Positions 25,487-33,428 of a stretch of DNA of 60,286 bases are shown here, in pieces. Source of the stretch: a virus. Both the position numbers and the translations under genes were made by a program. The stretch's first letter is position 1; each line of letters starts with the position of its first letter. The stretch is taken from positions 1 to 60,286 of IMG/VR virus record IMGVR_UViG_3300031539_000028; one strand, written 5' to 3'. The notes under the pieces are model-generated. The model made no database searches. It was not told where the DNA came from and saw only the letters and a program-made list of their open reading frames with translations.

Positions 25487-25994
25487 GCACCAGCTGCACC
25501 TGCCGTGGCGCAAGGGATACTATTCTTGTCCGATGTCCATGGGCCCGAAGCGGGATATCCCCTACCAGCAGCTCGTGGACGCTGACGGGGAGGAAACCCT
25601 GTGCATTATTGATCAGGGGCCGAGCGAGTCCAGTGCCGAGCGCCACGAGATCATCGACGCGATGCTGGGCGTGCTCAACAGCAGAGCCGGCAAGAGGCGA
25701 GCGAGGGCCGAGCGTGAGTGGGACGATGCGGTGGTCGAGATCAAGAGTCTGACGGCCGAGCGCGACGCATTCCGGGCTGGTGTCGTGGCGCAGGCCGACT
25801 CGGCAGAGCAGAACCTGCGCGTAGTCTGCCAGGGTGACGCGGTCATCGCCGAGCTGCGCGCCGAGAACGCGCGGCTGACGCGCGAGCGAGACGAGGCGAG
25901 AAAGGCTGGCACGCCATACGCAGTCGAGAGGGACGCGATCAACGCCCTTGTGATTCGCGTGAAGGAGCTCGAGGCGCACGAGAGGGGGAAATGA
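25479..25994 (+). CDS. Coiled-coil protein of unknown function (171 aa)
   Basis: The N-terminal 60 residues are globular and the rest is coiled coil (RAENARLTRERDEARKAG). The heptad segment resembles the upstream gene, suggesting duplication or hetero-oligomer formation. Start and stop both overlap neighbours (ATGA and ATGATG). Confidence 0.55.
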   Translation: MSKHQLHLPWRKGYYSCPMSMGPKRDIPYQQLVDADGEETLCIIDQGPSESSAERHEIIDAMLGVLNSRAGKRRARAEREWDDAVVEIKSLTAERDAFRAGVVAQADSAEQNLRVVCQGDAVIAELRAENARLTRERDEARKAGTPYAVERDAINALVIRVKELEAHERGK

Positions 25995-26230
25995 TGCGCT
26001 GGCTCAAGGTGATCTTCCTGCCTTCGATGGACGAGAAGGAGCACCCAGACGTTCGGAGGCTGTACGTCAAGGGGGACTGTCTGAATGTCGAACTGCCCGA
26101 CATGGACGCGGACGGGCGGCCGAAGATCGTGTCATACCCGTTGTGCAACATCTTCTCCTTCTCGCGGCCACACATGGAGCATGATGGGGCGCAGCCTCGA
26201 GCCGACCTCGAGGCAGAGAGGGGCGAGTGA
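25991..26230 (+). CDS. Small accessory protein (79 aa)
   Basis: This acidic beta-rich protein (RRLYVKGDCLNVELPDM) overlaps the previous stop and is followed after 16 nt by the helicase gene, so it may be co-expressed with it. No family was recognised. Confidence 0.55.
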   Translation: MMRWLKVIFLPSMDEKEHPDVRRLYVKGDCLNVELPDMDADGRPKIVSYPLCNIFSFSRPHMEHDGAQPRADLEAERGE

Positions 26231-26246
26231 GATGGAGGGAGGCGCA

Positions 26247-27971
26247 ATGAAGGCAGTCATCACCGCCGACGACGGCGAGCTCATCGTCCGAACGCCATAC
26301 AGTGAGCGTGCCAAGGACGCCCTCAAGGCCGTCGACGGCCGCCGGTGGTGCATGGATCGCAAGGCGTGGGTCTACCCAGCCACGAGCGCGTCGGCCGCGA
26401 CGCTCGGGGACGTGGTCGAGTACCTCGGGATGGAGCTCGAGGGCGACGCCACGTTCGACCGGCTCCTGAAGCAGTGGGATCGAGGAGCCGCCGTCCTGTC
26501 CGAGGTCGTTCCGCTCGTACCCATCGACGAGCAGTGCAAGACGAAGTGCTTCGACCATCAGACGCTCGGATACAGGCTGATCGAGGTCCGCGACGGAGTG
26601 TACCTCGCGTGGGACATGGGCGTCGGGAAGAGCAAGACCGTCGTCGACGCCGTCTGCCTGCTCGGACTCCGTCGCACGCTGATCGCGTGCCCGCCAAACG
26701 TCATGTCGGTTTGGCCGGGGCAGTTCGCGGACCACGGCAGCTCCGACGTCCGCATCGTCGTGCTGGACTGCAAGTTATCCGTCGAGCGCAGGGCGGCGCT
26801 CCTGGTCGACGTGTTCGACAACGAGCCCCGCCCGGTCGTGTTCGTCGCGAACTATCAGGCCGTGTGGCTCCCGCCGCTCGGGCCCACGCTCAAGAAGACG
26901 GACACGAAGCGCAAGAAGCGCATCATCCTCGAATCCGGCGAGATACTCAGGCGGCGTTGGGACCTGGTCGTCGCCGACGAGGCCCACTGGATCAAGGGCG
27001 AGCAGAGCTCCGTCTCGTGGTTCTTCGGGCACCTCTGCAAGCGGACCACGCGTCGCGTCGCGCTCAGCGGGACTCCGACGGGGAACGGGCCGCTCGACCT
27101 GTGGGCGCAGATGCGATTCGTCGACCCGGGCCTGTTCGGGACGTCGTTCGTCACGTTTCGCTCGCGCTACGCGCTCATGGGCGGCTTTCAGGGCCGTCAG
27201 GTGCTCGGATTCCGCAACGTCGAGGTGCTGAACAAGAAGTTCTACATGGTCGCGCACCGCGTCGAGCGTCACGACGTCCTCGACCTTCCGCCGGTCATGC
27301 ACGAGAAGATCGAGGTGGAGCTCGGGCCTGAGGCGCGCAAGCTGTACGACGAGATGGCGGCCAGCTTCGTCACGCGAGTCGGAGACGGGACCATCACGAC
27401 GTCGAACATCCTGACCGAGCTCCTCCGCCTTCAGCAGCTCACGGGAGGAGCCGTCGGCACCGATCAGGGAGACGTCGTCGTGGTCGACCACGCCAAGGAG
27501 AACGCCGTCGAGGAGCTCCTGTCGAGCCTACCGCCGGACGAGCCCGCCATAGTCTTCGGTCGATACGTCCACGACGTCGAGACTCCATGCGCGCTTGCCA
27601 GCAAGCTCGGGCGAGGCGCGTTCAGGCTCCGCGGAGGGTGCAACCAGCGGGACGAGTGGGCGGCCGACGACGGTGGCTCTATCCTGGCGGTTCAGATTGA
27701 CTCTGGCGGAGAGGGGATCGACCTGACACGCTCGAGGTACTGCATCTACTGGTCGGTCGGCTTCAGCCTGCTCAAGTACGAGCAGAGCCTCGCCAGGACC
27801 GACCGGCTCGGGCAGACTCGGCCGGGGATATTCTACCACATCATAGCGCGCAACACCGTCGACGTGAAGGTGTACGCGTCGCTGCGCGCCAAGAAGCAGG
27901 TCTCGGACGCGATCCTCGACGACGTCGTGGCCGGCGGGATCGAGGCGCTTCACGGAGGGAGGATGGGATGA
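26247..27971 (+). CDS. SNF2-family DNA helicase/translocase
   Basis: This 574-aa superfamily 2 protein has P-loop MGVGKSKT (about 123-130), DEAH box ADEAHW (about 241-246), a motif III-like ALSGTPTGNG, and motif VI-like SLARTDRLGQ (about 512-521), the SNF2 arrangement. The N-terminal 85 residues form a small domain resembling the HARP-like substrate-recognition part seen in phage SNF2 proteins. It probably remodels forks or protein-DNA complexes during replication or recombination. ATG 26247 follows GGAGGGAGG; ATG 26232 would add five residues. It overlaps the next gene by 4 nt. Confidence 0.88.
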   Translation: MKAVITADDGELIVRTPYSERAKDALKAVDGRRWCMDRKAWVYPATSASAATLGDVVEYLGMELEGDATFDRLLKQWDRGAAVLSEVVPLVPIDEQCKTKCFDHQTLGYRLIEVRDGVYLAWDMGVGKSKTVVDAVCLLGLRRTLIACPPNVMSVWPGQFADHGSSDVRIVVLDCKLSVERRAALLVDVFDNEPRPVVFVANYQAVWLPPLGPTLKKTDTKRKKRIILESGEILRRRWDLVVADEAHWIKGEQSSVSWFFGHLCKRTTRRVALSGTPTGNGPLDLWAQMRFVDPGLFGTSFVTFRSRYALMGGFQGRQVLGFRNVEVLNKKFYMVAHRVERHDVLDLPPVMHEKIEVELGPEARKLYDEMAASFVTRVGDGTITTSNILTELLRLQQLTGGAVGTDQGDVVVVDHAKENAVEELLSSLPPDEPAIVFGRYVHDVETPCALASKLGRGAFRLRGGCNQRDEWAADDGGSILAVQIDSGGEGIDLTRSRYCIYWSVGFSLLKYEQSLARTDRLGQTRPGIFYHIIARNTVDVKVYASLRAKKQVSDAILDDVVAGGIEALHGGRMG

Positions 27972-28279
27972 GGTATCCGAGCGCGAAGCACGTCAGGGGC
28001 TCGCCCGACGTGGGTCAGGCGTACGTCTGTCCGGGCACGCCGTCCTATCCCAAAGGGATCAGGAGGATGATCATAGGCGTGCTCTCGCCGGCGTACCACA
28101 ACACGTACGGTGAGACGGCTCCGCGCGGCATCCGAATGACGCTCGGACAGGCGGAGGCGTTCGGCCGTGCGATCATCCGGAAGGTCCGCGAGGCCGAGCG
28201 GTGGAACAGGGAGGCGGAGCTGTTCTACTCCCCGTCGGACATCGGCGAGCGGAGTGCGAAGGGGAGGCGCAGGACATGA
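27968..28279 (+). CDS. Small protein following the helicase (103 aa)
   Basis: It is coupled to the helicase by an ATGA overlap. The sequence suggests a beta hairpin and an amphipathic helix (GQAEAFGRAIIRKVREAERW). No family was recognised. Confidence 0.55.
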   Translation: MRYPSAKHVRGSPDVGQAYVCPGTPSYPKGIRRMIIGVLSPAYHNTYGETAPRGIRMTLGQAEAFGRAIIRKVREAERWNREAELFYSPSDIGERSAKGRRRT

Positions 28280-28515
28280 AGCGGCTCTGGCGACTGCTGA
28301 CGCGCGACTGGCTCACGCCGAGCACGGACAGACGTCCAGTCTGTCTCCTGCTCATGTTTCCTCTGATGATGGCCGGGAGCGTCGGAGGATCGCTCGCCCT
28401 CATGGCGGACGGCTGGGTCAGGCTCGTGGCGGTCATGACGGCCACGATCCTCGGAGCGTGGGTCGTGATCCTCTCGGAGTTCCCTGACAGGGAGGACGAA
28501 GACGGCGACGGCTGA
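28276..28515 (+). CDS. Small two-helix membrane protein (79 aa)
   Basis: Two hydrophobic helices (VCLLLMFPLMMAGSVGG and VRLVAVMTATILGAWVVIL) are joined by a short loop, with an acidic C-terminus. It is coupled by ATGA overlap to the gene before. A hairpin membrane protein in an early region may be an antiholin, a superinfection-exclusion factor or a membrane anchor for replication; none can be chosen from sequence. Confidence 0.55.
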   Translation: MKRLWRLLTRDWLTPSTDRRPVCLLLMFPLMMAGSVGGSLALMADGWVRLVAVMTATILGAWVVILSEFPDREDEDGDG

Positions 28516-28994
28516 TGCGAACAACGGGTGACGAGATCATGAGAGGGGCTGTCATGGAAGGCGGACCACACGAGCCGATCACGGCGCAGCCGGCGGAGAC
28601 GTTCCCCAAGATAGTCGGACCGATCATCCAGCGCGCGATGCAGCGTGGGTGGGAGCTCGTTCAGGAGGGCGTCGACGGCGCGAAGCTCTTCAGGGACGAC
28701 CGTCAGCGGGCCTTGTCGGTCCAGGCGATAGTCTCCGCGGCCAGGGAGCTCGACGGCCGTCCGTGGGTTCACCTGAGCGTCTCCGTCATTCACGGCACGC
28801 CGAAGTCTGTGCTCCTCCCGCGGTGGAGCACGCTGGTGTGGGCGCGCGACGAGTTCCTCGGGCCCGCGGCGAAGTGTCTGCTGGTGATACCGCCGCATGA
28901 CGAGCACGTCAACATCGCGGAGGTTCACCACCTGTGGCACTGTCCTGAGGGCGACGGCCTGCCCGACTTCACTAGAGGGAGCGGGAGCCTGTGA
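28515..28994 (+). CDS. DUF7694-like phage protein (tentative)
   Basis: This protein of up to 159 aa ends with the segments WVHLSVSV, STLVWARDEFLGP and HVNIAEVHHLWHCPEGDGLPDF, which resemble the phage DUF7694 family of unknown function. ATG 28515 overlaps the upstream stop; ATG 28554, after GAGAGGGG, is a plausible alternative that loses 13 residues. Its stop overlaps the next GTG. Confidence 0.55.
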   Translation: MRTTGDEIMRGAVMEGGPHEPITAQPAETFPKIVGPIIQRAMQRGWELVQEGVDGAKLFRDDRQRALSVQAIVSAARELDGRPWVHLSVSVIHGTPKSVLLPRWSTLVWARDEFLGPAAKCLLVIPPHDEHVNIAEVHHLWHCPEGDGLPDFTRGSGSL

Positions 28995-29212
28995 ACGGAG
29001 ACCCGAGGCGCGAGGAGTTCAAGCGGCGCGGACGGTGCGCAGTCTGCGGGGTCCGCAAGCCGGCGCCTGGCCGTGTGACGTGCCGGAAGTGTCTCGACCG
29101 TCAGGCGGGCTACAACTGCACATGGTTGCGGCGCAGGCTCGACGCCGAGGAGAGGATGCTGCACGATGCCAAAGATGAGAATGGGACGCAGGCAGCCGGA
29201 CCCGGTTCATAG
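28991..29212 (+). CDS. Small zinc-binding protein (73 aa)
   Basis: The GTG start overlaps the previous stop. CAVCGVRKPAPGRVTCRKC (about residues 16-34) is a clear four-cysteine zinc knuckle followed by a basic helix. Its 3' end overlaps another small zinc protein in a different frame. Confidence 0.6.
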   Translation: MNGDPRREEFKRRGRCAVCGVRKPAPGRVTCRKCLDRQAGYNCTWLRRRLDAEERMLHDAKDENGTQAAGPGS

Positions 29213-29339
29213 GTGCTGCCTGTGCGGCGTGCTCAAGCCGTCGCACGAGCTCGTCCAGCTGTACACCGGAGCTCGAGCCTGCGCGCACCACCCAGGCGTA
29301 AGGCGGAACGAGATCGAAAAGAAAAAGCCGGACCGTTAG
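29166..29339 (+). CDS. 57-aa zinc-binding micro-protein
   Basis: ATG 29166 opens a frame inside the end of the upstream gene and continues past it. It encodes RCCLCGVLKPSHEL, then ARACAHHPGVRR, a likely zinc site with four Cys and two His, and a lysine-rich tail whose codons form part of the A/T hairpin at 29321. CxxCGVxKP is shared with the upstream gene, so the pair may have arisen by duplication. Confidence 0.55.
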   Translation: MPKMRMGRRQPDPVHRCCLCGVLKPSHELVQLYTGARACAHHPGVRRNEIEKKKPDR

Positions 29340-29379
29340 GGCGTTTTCGCTGGACAAGCGAAGGCGCGGAGGATAGAAT
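29321..29379 (+). promoter_or_regulatory. A/T hairpin and promoter before the replication block
   Basis: GAAAAAGCC pairs with GGCGTTTTC (29340-29348). TGGACA (29351-29356) and TAGAAT (29374-29379), 17 nt apart, follow. The inverted repeat TTCGCT-GGACA-AGCGAA is centred on the -35 box, so a repressor or activator site is likely. Confidence 0.7.
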
Positions 29380-29457
29380 CGGAGGCCTGGCGCGGGGAGG
29401 GAGGAGAGGGCTTCGGCGCCCCGGCGTAGTATATTCCAGGGGAGAGGAGAGACGACG

Positions 29458-29967
29458 ATGCCGAAAGACGCGACGGAGAAGACGGGAGAGGATGCGGAGG
29501 GAGGCGGGCTCGACTTCGACCGGCTCCGCGAGTTCGTCGCGATGAACACGCACGTCAAGGCGCTGGACGAGGAGCTGACGTGCGCCAAGGCGTCTCTCGA
29601 GGAGCTCAAGCAGGGCATCCTCGACAGGTTCGCCGAGGCCGGGGTCGGCTCAGTCAGGATCGACGGCAAGACCGTCTACACCCACAGGCAGCTGTGGGCC
29701 GGCAGGGCTGACGCGGTCGGCCCGAATGGCAGGCCCATCCTCGACGAGAAGGGGCGTCCGATGAAGGTCGGCGACGAGGAGTTCATCCCGGCGATCCGCG
29801 ATGCCGGGCTCGGGCACTTCGTCAGGGAGACGGTCAACACGCAGACTCTCTCCGCATGGGCCCGGGAGCTGGACGAGGACGAGGGCGGGATGCCTGTGCT
29901 ACCGCCCGAGCTCGTGGGCAAGGTGTCTGTCACGGAGAAGTTCGACGTCCGCGTACGCTCGAAGTGA
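29458..29967 (+). CDS. Phage protein upstream of the replication genes (169 aa)
   Basis: The N-terminal half is a coiled coil (HVKALDEELTCAKASLEELK). A compact domain follows with VGSVRIDGKTVYTHRQLW and LGHFVRETVNTQTLSAWARE. Similar proteins of unknown function lie near recombination and replication genes in other phages, but I cannot name a family. ATG 29458 follows GGGGAGAGGAGAG and is the first gene after the promoter at 29351, with about 80 nt of leader. Confidence 0.6.
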   Translation: MPKDATEKTGEDAEGGGLDFDRLREFVAMNTHVKALDEELTCAKASLEELKQGILDRFAEAGVGSVRIDGKTVYTHRQLWAGRADAVGPNGRPILDEKGRPMKVGDEEFIPAIRDAGLGHFVRETVNTQTLSAWARELDEDEGGMPVLPPELVGKVSVTEKFDVRVRSK

Positions 29968-30012
29968 CGCAGCTTCGGCACGACGGACAATGATCGAGGG
30001 GACCGACTGGAC

Positions 30013-30912
30013 ATGGCGAAGAGGACTGACGCAAAGCCGGTGGCCGAGGCAAAGCCGGCGACGGTGTCAAAGCCGGCGGCCGAGGCGAAGCCGGCCATCG
30101 ACGGGAGCTCCGCGAAGCTGCCGGCCGTTCGCAAGGACATGTCTCCGGTGCTCGCCGGCGAGTTCGGAGCGTTCGCCGTTGTGCGGGCTGACGCCGGTGC
30201 GCTCGCGGCCGTCCGCGAGAACATCGGAGACGGGCAGCTCACGAGGTTCGACCTGGACAGCGTGAAGATGCCGGCCGGCGGTGGGATCGCGTGGGAAATC
30301 CCAGGCGAGGCATCGGATGGCGGCCCGGACGTGTGCAAGGAGTTCGCCGCGCTCATCATCCACGCCGCCGACCAGAGGGCGTACTGGAAGAAGTCCATCG
30401 ACGAGAGCGGCGGCGGATCGCCGCCGGACTGCCAGAGCTCCAACGCCCGCGAGGGGCACGGCAATCCCGGCGGCGAGTGCGCTCTGTGCCCGTTCAGCAA
30501 GTTCGGGAGCGCGAAGCCGAAGCCGGGGCAGGACGAGGCGAAGGGTCAGGCCTGCCGGCAGATCAAGCTCCTGTTCCTGATGCGGCCAGTCGGCATCCTG
30601 CCCATCGCGCTCGCGCTCCCGCCGACGAGCCTCAAGCCGGCCAAGATGTACCTGCTCAGGCTGGGCTCGCGCGGGCTCCCGTACTACGGCACGCTGACGA
30701 AGTTCTCGCTGGCCAAGACGTCCAGCGGCGGGAACGACTACAGCGTCGCTCAGCTGACTCAGGGCGAGGTGCTCTCGGATGAGCAGCTCGCGTTCGTGCG
30801 GGGCCTTCGCGCTGAGATGCTCCGCACGATACAGACGGAGCCGATCAGGTACGAGGACTTCCTGGCCGGCGGCGACGTTCCGTCAGTGGAGGCAGAGCTC
30901 CCGGCGATGTAG
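30013..30912 (+). CDS. Cys-rich replication-associated protein (299 aa)
   Basis: A proline- and lysine-rich tail (repeated AKPA) precedes a conserved core. It contains a zinc-binding region with CQSSNAREG, GECALCPFSKFG and GQACRQIK (about residues 140-180), then a beta-rich part (IALALPPTSLKPAKMYLLRL). Proteins of this layout sit next to primases and recombination genes in other phages. A single-stranded DNA-binding role is plausible but is my inference from position. It is followed by a GC-rich hairpin. Confidence 0.6.
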   Translation: MAKRTDAKPVAEAKPATVSKPAAEAKPAIDGSSAKLPAVRKDMSPVLAGEFGAFAVVRADAGALAAVRENIGDGQLTRFDLDSVKMPAGGGIAWEIPGEASDGGPDVCKEFAALIIHAADQRAYWKKSIDESGGGSPPDCQSSNAREGHGNPGGECALCPFSKFGSAKPKPGQDEAKGQACRQIKLLFLMRPVGILPIALALPPTSLKPAKMYLLRLGSRGLPYYGTLTKFSLAKTSSGGNDYSVAQLTQGEVLSDEQLAFVRGLRAEMLRTIQTEPIRYEDFLAGGDVPSVEAELPAM

Positions 30913-30928
30913 CATCGCCCTCATCGGT

Positions 30929-30960
30929 GGGGCGCCCGCTTTGGGGAGGGCGGGCGCCCC
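30929..30960 (+). terminator. GC-rich hairpin before the primase gene
   Basis: A perfect 11-bp stem (GGGGCGCCCGC with GCGGGCGCCCC) surrounds a 10-nt loop, with no T tract. It may be an attenuator or mRNA-processing element between 30912 and the primase start. Confidence 0.6.
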
Positions 30961-30985
30961 GGAGTCACCGTGACAGGGAGAGGCG

Positions 30986-32794
30986 ATGCCAGACTCAGTT
31001 CAGGCCGAGCAGTTTATCAGCTGGATGCACGGGCCGGCCGCTGCGCTCGGGCATCAGATCAGCGTGTGGTTCTTCCCAGGCAAGGACGTCATGTTCTGCA
31101 AGAGCTCAGACGACGCCGCCAGAGCTGCGGTCGCTCGCACAATCGACAAGGAGAACGCCTACGTCTGCATGGGGCAGTTCTCCAAGCCTCCTTTGTCTGG
31201 ACGCGGGAAGGCCGCCAACGTCACCGCCATCGGAGGGCTGTGGGCAGACGTGGACTTCGGACCGCCTGGCGAGTTCCACTCCAAGGGCAACCTTCCGCCG
31301 ACGGAGGACGCGGCACGCGATCTTCTGACGCACGTCGGTGCCATGCCTTCGGTGATAACCCACTCTGGACACGGGCTTCAGGCCTTCTGGCTCTTCAACC
31401 AGCCTCTCGTGTTCGAGGACGCTGCTGGCCGAGCTGACGCCGCGAAGCTCTCGAAGCGGTGGGTGGACACGATCAGGGCGATAGCTGGAAGGTTCGGATG
31501 GGACGTCGATTCCGTTCAGGATCTTGCCAGGGTGATGCGCATCCCGGGCACGACGAACTGGAAGGGCGAGCCCGTCGAGGCCAGCATCCTGTGGCCCAAG
31601 AAGACGGACGGCGTTCATGGATCGCCGCGGCGATGGACAGTCGACGAGCTCTCTGCGCTCGCCGTTCCGGAGGAGCTCGGGCCGTCCGCCACTGCGATGA
31701 AGCATGCGAAGGCCGCCATCACGCAGGTCGACCCCGTCACGCCCAGCGAGGACGGTTCGACGCCCGCGGCCGTCGCGGCTCTGGTGCAGAACGACCCCAC
31801 GTTCAAGCGGACGTGGGAGCGGAAGAGGACGGATCATCCTGAGTGGACAGGTCACGAGTACGACCTGTCGATAGCGTCCATGCTCGTGCAGGCCGGGTGC
31901 AAGGATCAGGTGATCGCCGACGCGATCCTGGCCAGGCGCGAGCTCCACGGGGAGAATCCTGAGAAGGCCCGGCGTCGAGACTACCTCATGCGCACCATCT
32001 CGCGTGCGAGAACGAATCAGGAGTCGGACGGTGCGCTGAACGTCGTCGCGTCGATGACTGACGCCCCGCAGCCTAACTCCCCCGAGGAGACGAGCGACGA
32101 GCGCGCGAGGGCCTTGGACAAGCTCAGCAAGGCCCTCAGGGTGAATCTCGTGAAGGTCATCAAGCACGGCCGCGAGAGCTCCATATACTCGCTCGAGCTC
32201 TCAGACGGAGGCGCGGTGAAGGACGTGCACCTCGGCGGCATCAGCTCGATATTGGATCAGATGAAGTTCAAGGCGGCGCTCGCGGACGCCACCGGCGTGG
32301 TCATAAGCAGGATCAAGAGCGACAGGTGGGACAAGGTATCGGAGCTCATGCTCCGCGTCGCCATCCTCGTGGAGAACGAGGACAGCGGTCGGTGGAGCAC
32401 CATCGTCTCGTGGCTCCGCGCCTACGTCGTCGAGGGTCACTCCGCCCTGTTCAAGGACAGCGACTGGAATCGTGCTCTCGTCAACAGCGACCCGTTCGTC
32501 AGGGACGGCAAGCTCGGGGTTCACGTCACGTCGTTCCGACGATTCTTGCGGTACACGGAGCCTGAGCGCGTGGACCGACCGATGGTGTTTCACCTGCTGA
32601 GAATCGCCGGCTTCGAGCCGGTCAAGATCACGGCCCGCGTCGACGAACGCAGGCTGTGCCGAAACTACTGGTGCGGGCCAGCTTCCGTTCTCGGCTCCGC
32701 GGACGGCGCGGAGAACCACAACGTGTTGGGGTCGGCTGCCGCCGCGGCACAAGACTCCGACGAAGAGGCGCCGGGGGCCTCAGAAACGGTCTGA
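30986..32794 (+). CDS. RepB-like primase/PrimPol-type protein
   Basis: This 602-aa protein has the archaeo-eukaryotic primase core seen in RepB-type phage and plasmid primases: WADVDFG with the two metal-binding aspartates (D88, D90), a conserved SGHGLQAFWLF (H129), and VMRIPGTTNWK (about 185). No helicase P-loop is present in the C-terminal half, so unwinding must come from another protein, such as the UvrD-like or SNF2 helicase. ATG 30986 follows GGGAGAGGCG. It lies immediately before the iteron region, where it may start replication. Confidence 0.8.
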   Translation: MPDSVQAEQFISWMHGPAAALGHQISVWFFPGKDVMFCKSSDDAARAAVARTIDKENAYVCMGQFSKPPLSGRGKAANVTAIGGLWADVDFGPPGEFHSKGNLPPTEDAARDLLTHVGAMPSVITHSGHGLQAFWLFNQPLVFEDAAGRADAAKLSKRWVDTIRAIAGRFGWDVDSVQDLARVMRIPGTTNWKGEPVEASILWPKKTDGVHGSPRRWTVDELSALAVPEELGPSATAMKHAKAAITQVDPVTPSEDGSTPAAVAALVQNDPTFKRTWERKRTDHPEWTGHEYDLSIASMLVQAGCKDQVIADAILARRELHGENPEKARRRDYLMRTISRARTNQESDGALNVVASMTDAPQPNSPEETSDERARALDKLSKALRVNLVKVIKHGRESSIYSLELSDGGAVKDVHLGGISSILDQMKFKAALADATGVVISRIKSDRWDKVSELMLRVAILVENEDSGRWSTIVSWLRAYVVEGHSALFKDSDWNRALVNSDPFVRDGKLGVHVTSFRRFLRYTEPERVDRPMVFHLLRIAGFEPVKITARVDERRLCRNYWCGPASVLGSADGAENHNVLGSAAAAAQDSDEEAPGASETV

Positions 32795-32997
32795 GCTATG
32801 CGTGGCAGGGAAAAAACAGGCCCGAATCGCCCGAAAACGGCGTTTTGGGGGGAGCCTCGCGGAAAAAGCTATGATAAAAAAGCGCAACCTGTTGGGGGTG
32901 CGTCGGCGTTCACCGCAACATGTCGGGGTGGCCCTGAACGGAGAACCCCTATATATAAGGGGGGGGGACGCCCGATTTATAAAAACGTCCGAAGCAA

Positions 32998-33106
32998 TAT
33001 GACAGTTATGACAAACCGAAAGATTCAGTTTATGCCGCCGGATCGGCTTACCTGGCCCTCAAACGTCATAACTCCAAGTTATGCTGTCATAACTTTTTCT
33101 ATGACA
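32998..33106 (+). repeat. Iteron-like TATGACA/TGTCATA cluster
   Basis: Copies in both orientations lie at 32998-33004, 33006-33013, 33065-33072, 33079-33083 (partial), 33085-33093 and 33100-33106. Two pairs form palindromes: CATAAC-TCCAA-GTTATG and TGTCATA-ACTTTTTC-TATGACA. This fits an origin or an operator array for a dimeric DNA-binding protein. Confidence 0.6.
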
Positions 33107-33314
33107 GGAATCCCCAAGTCCCGGGCGCCAAAGGACTTGCGGAAAACACGGTATTCTAGTGTGGTGGCCATTATCCTAGATTGGTCGGTCTCTAGACTAC
33201 GCGAGGATATCAAACGGCGTGTCAGACTCTCGCGTAAGATTCCACGGCTCGACGGAGCTCGGGACCGGCGCGACGACGAGACGCTCGAGCCACAACTGAC
33301 GATCATCAGCGAGG

Positions 33315-33412
33315 TTGCGACACGCTGTTACCGCTGCGACACTGAAAGTGCCGACGACCCGGCTTTTTCGTGTTCGAGAGAGGGCCACGCGCCCGCGCGC
33401 GTATAAGAGGGC
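33315..33412 (+). promoter_or_regulatory. Conserved hairpin-promoter block, copy 1
   Basis: GAAAGTGCCG and CGGCTTTTTC form a terminator-like hairpin. After 33 nt comes GCGCGCGTATAAGAG, a strong TATAAG -10 match (33402-33407). The whole block, including the internal spacing, recurs at 44504-44602. There is no good -35 box at 17 nt, so an activator or altered polymerase may be needed. Confidence 0.65.
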
Positions 33413-33428
33413 GGAGAGGTTGTGGACG

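Larger units (their letters stand above)
32795..33428 (+). other. 634-nt AT-rich intergenic region, origin candidate
   Basis: This stretch is much richer in A and T than the rest of the window and holds no convincing gene. It contains A/T-rich hairpins (32805-32880), CCCCT-ATATATA-AGGGG followed by a nine-G run (32946-32967), iteron-like TATGACA/TGTCATA repeats (32998-33106), and a conserved hairpin-promoter block at its 3' end. It directly follows the primase gene. Frames across it are low in typical codons and lack SD signals. Confidence 0.6.

Noticed and set aside
32798-33406. Long plus-strand frame across the AT-rich region
   Set aside because: It runs through iterons, the G9 run and the hairpin-promoter block, has poor codon use and no SD signal.
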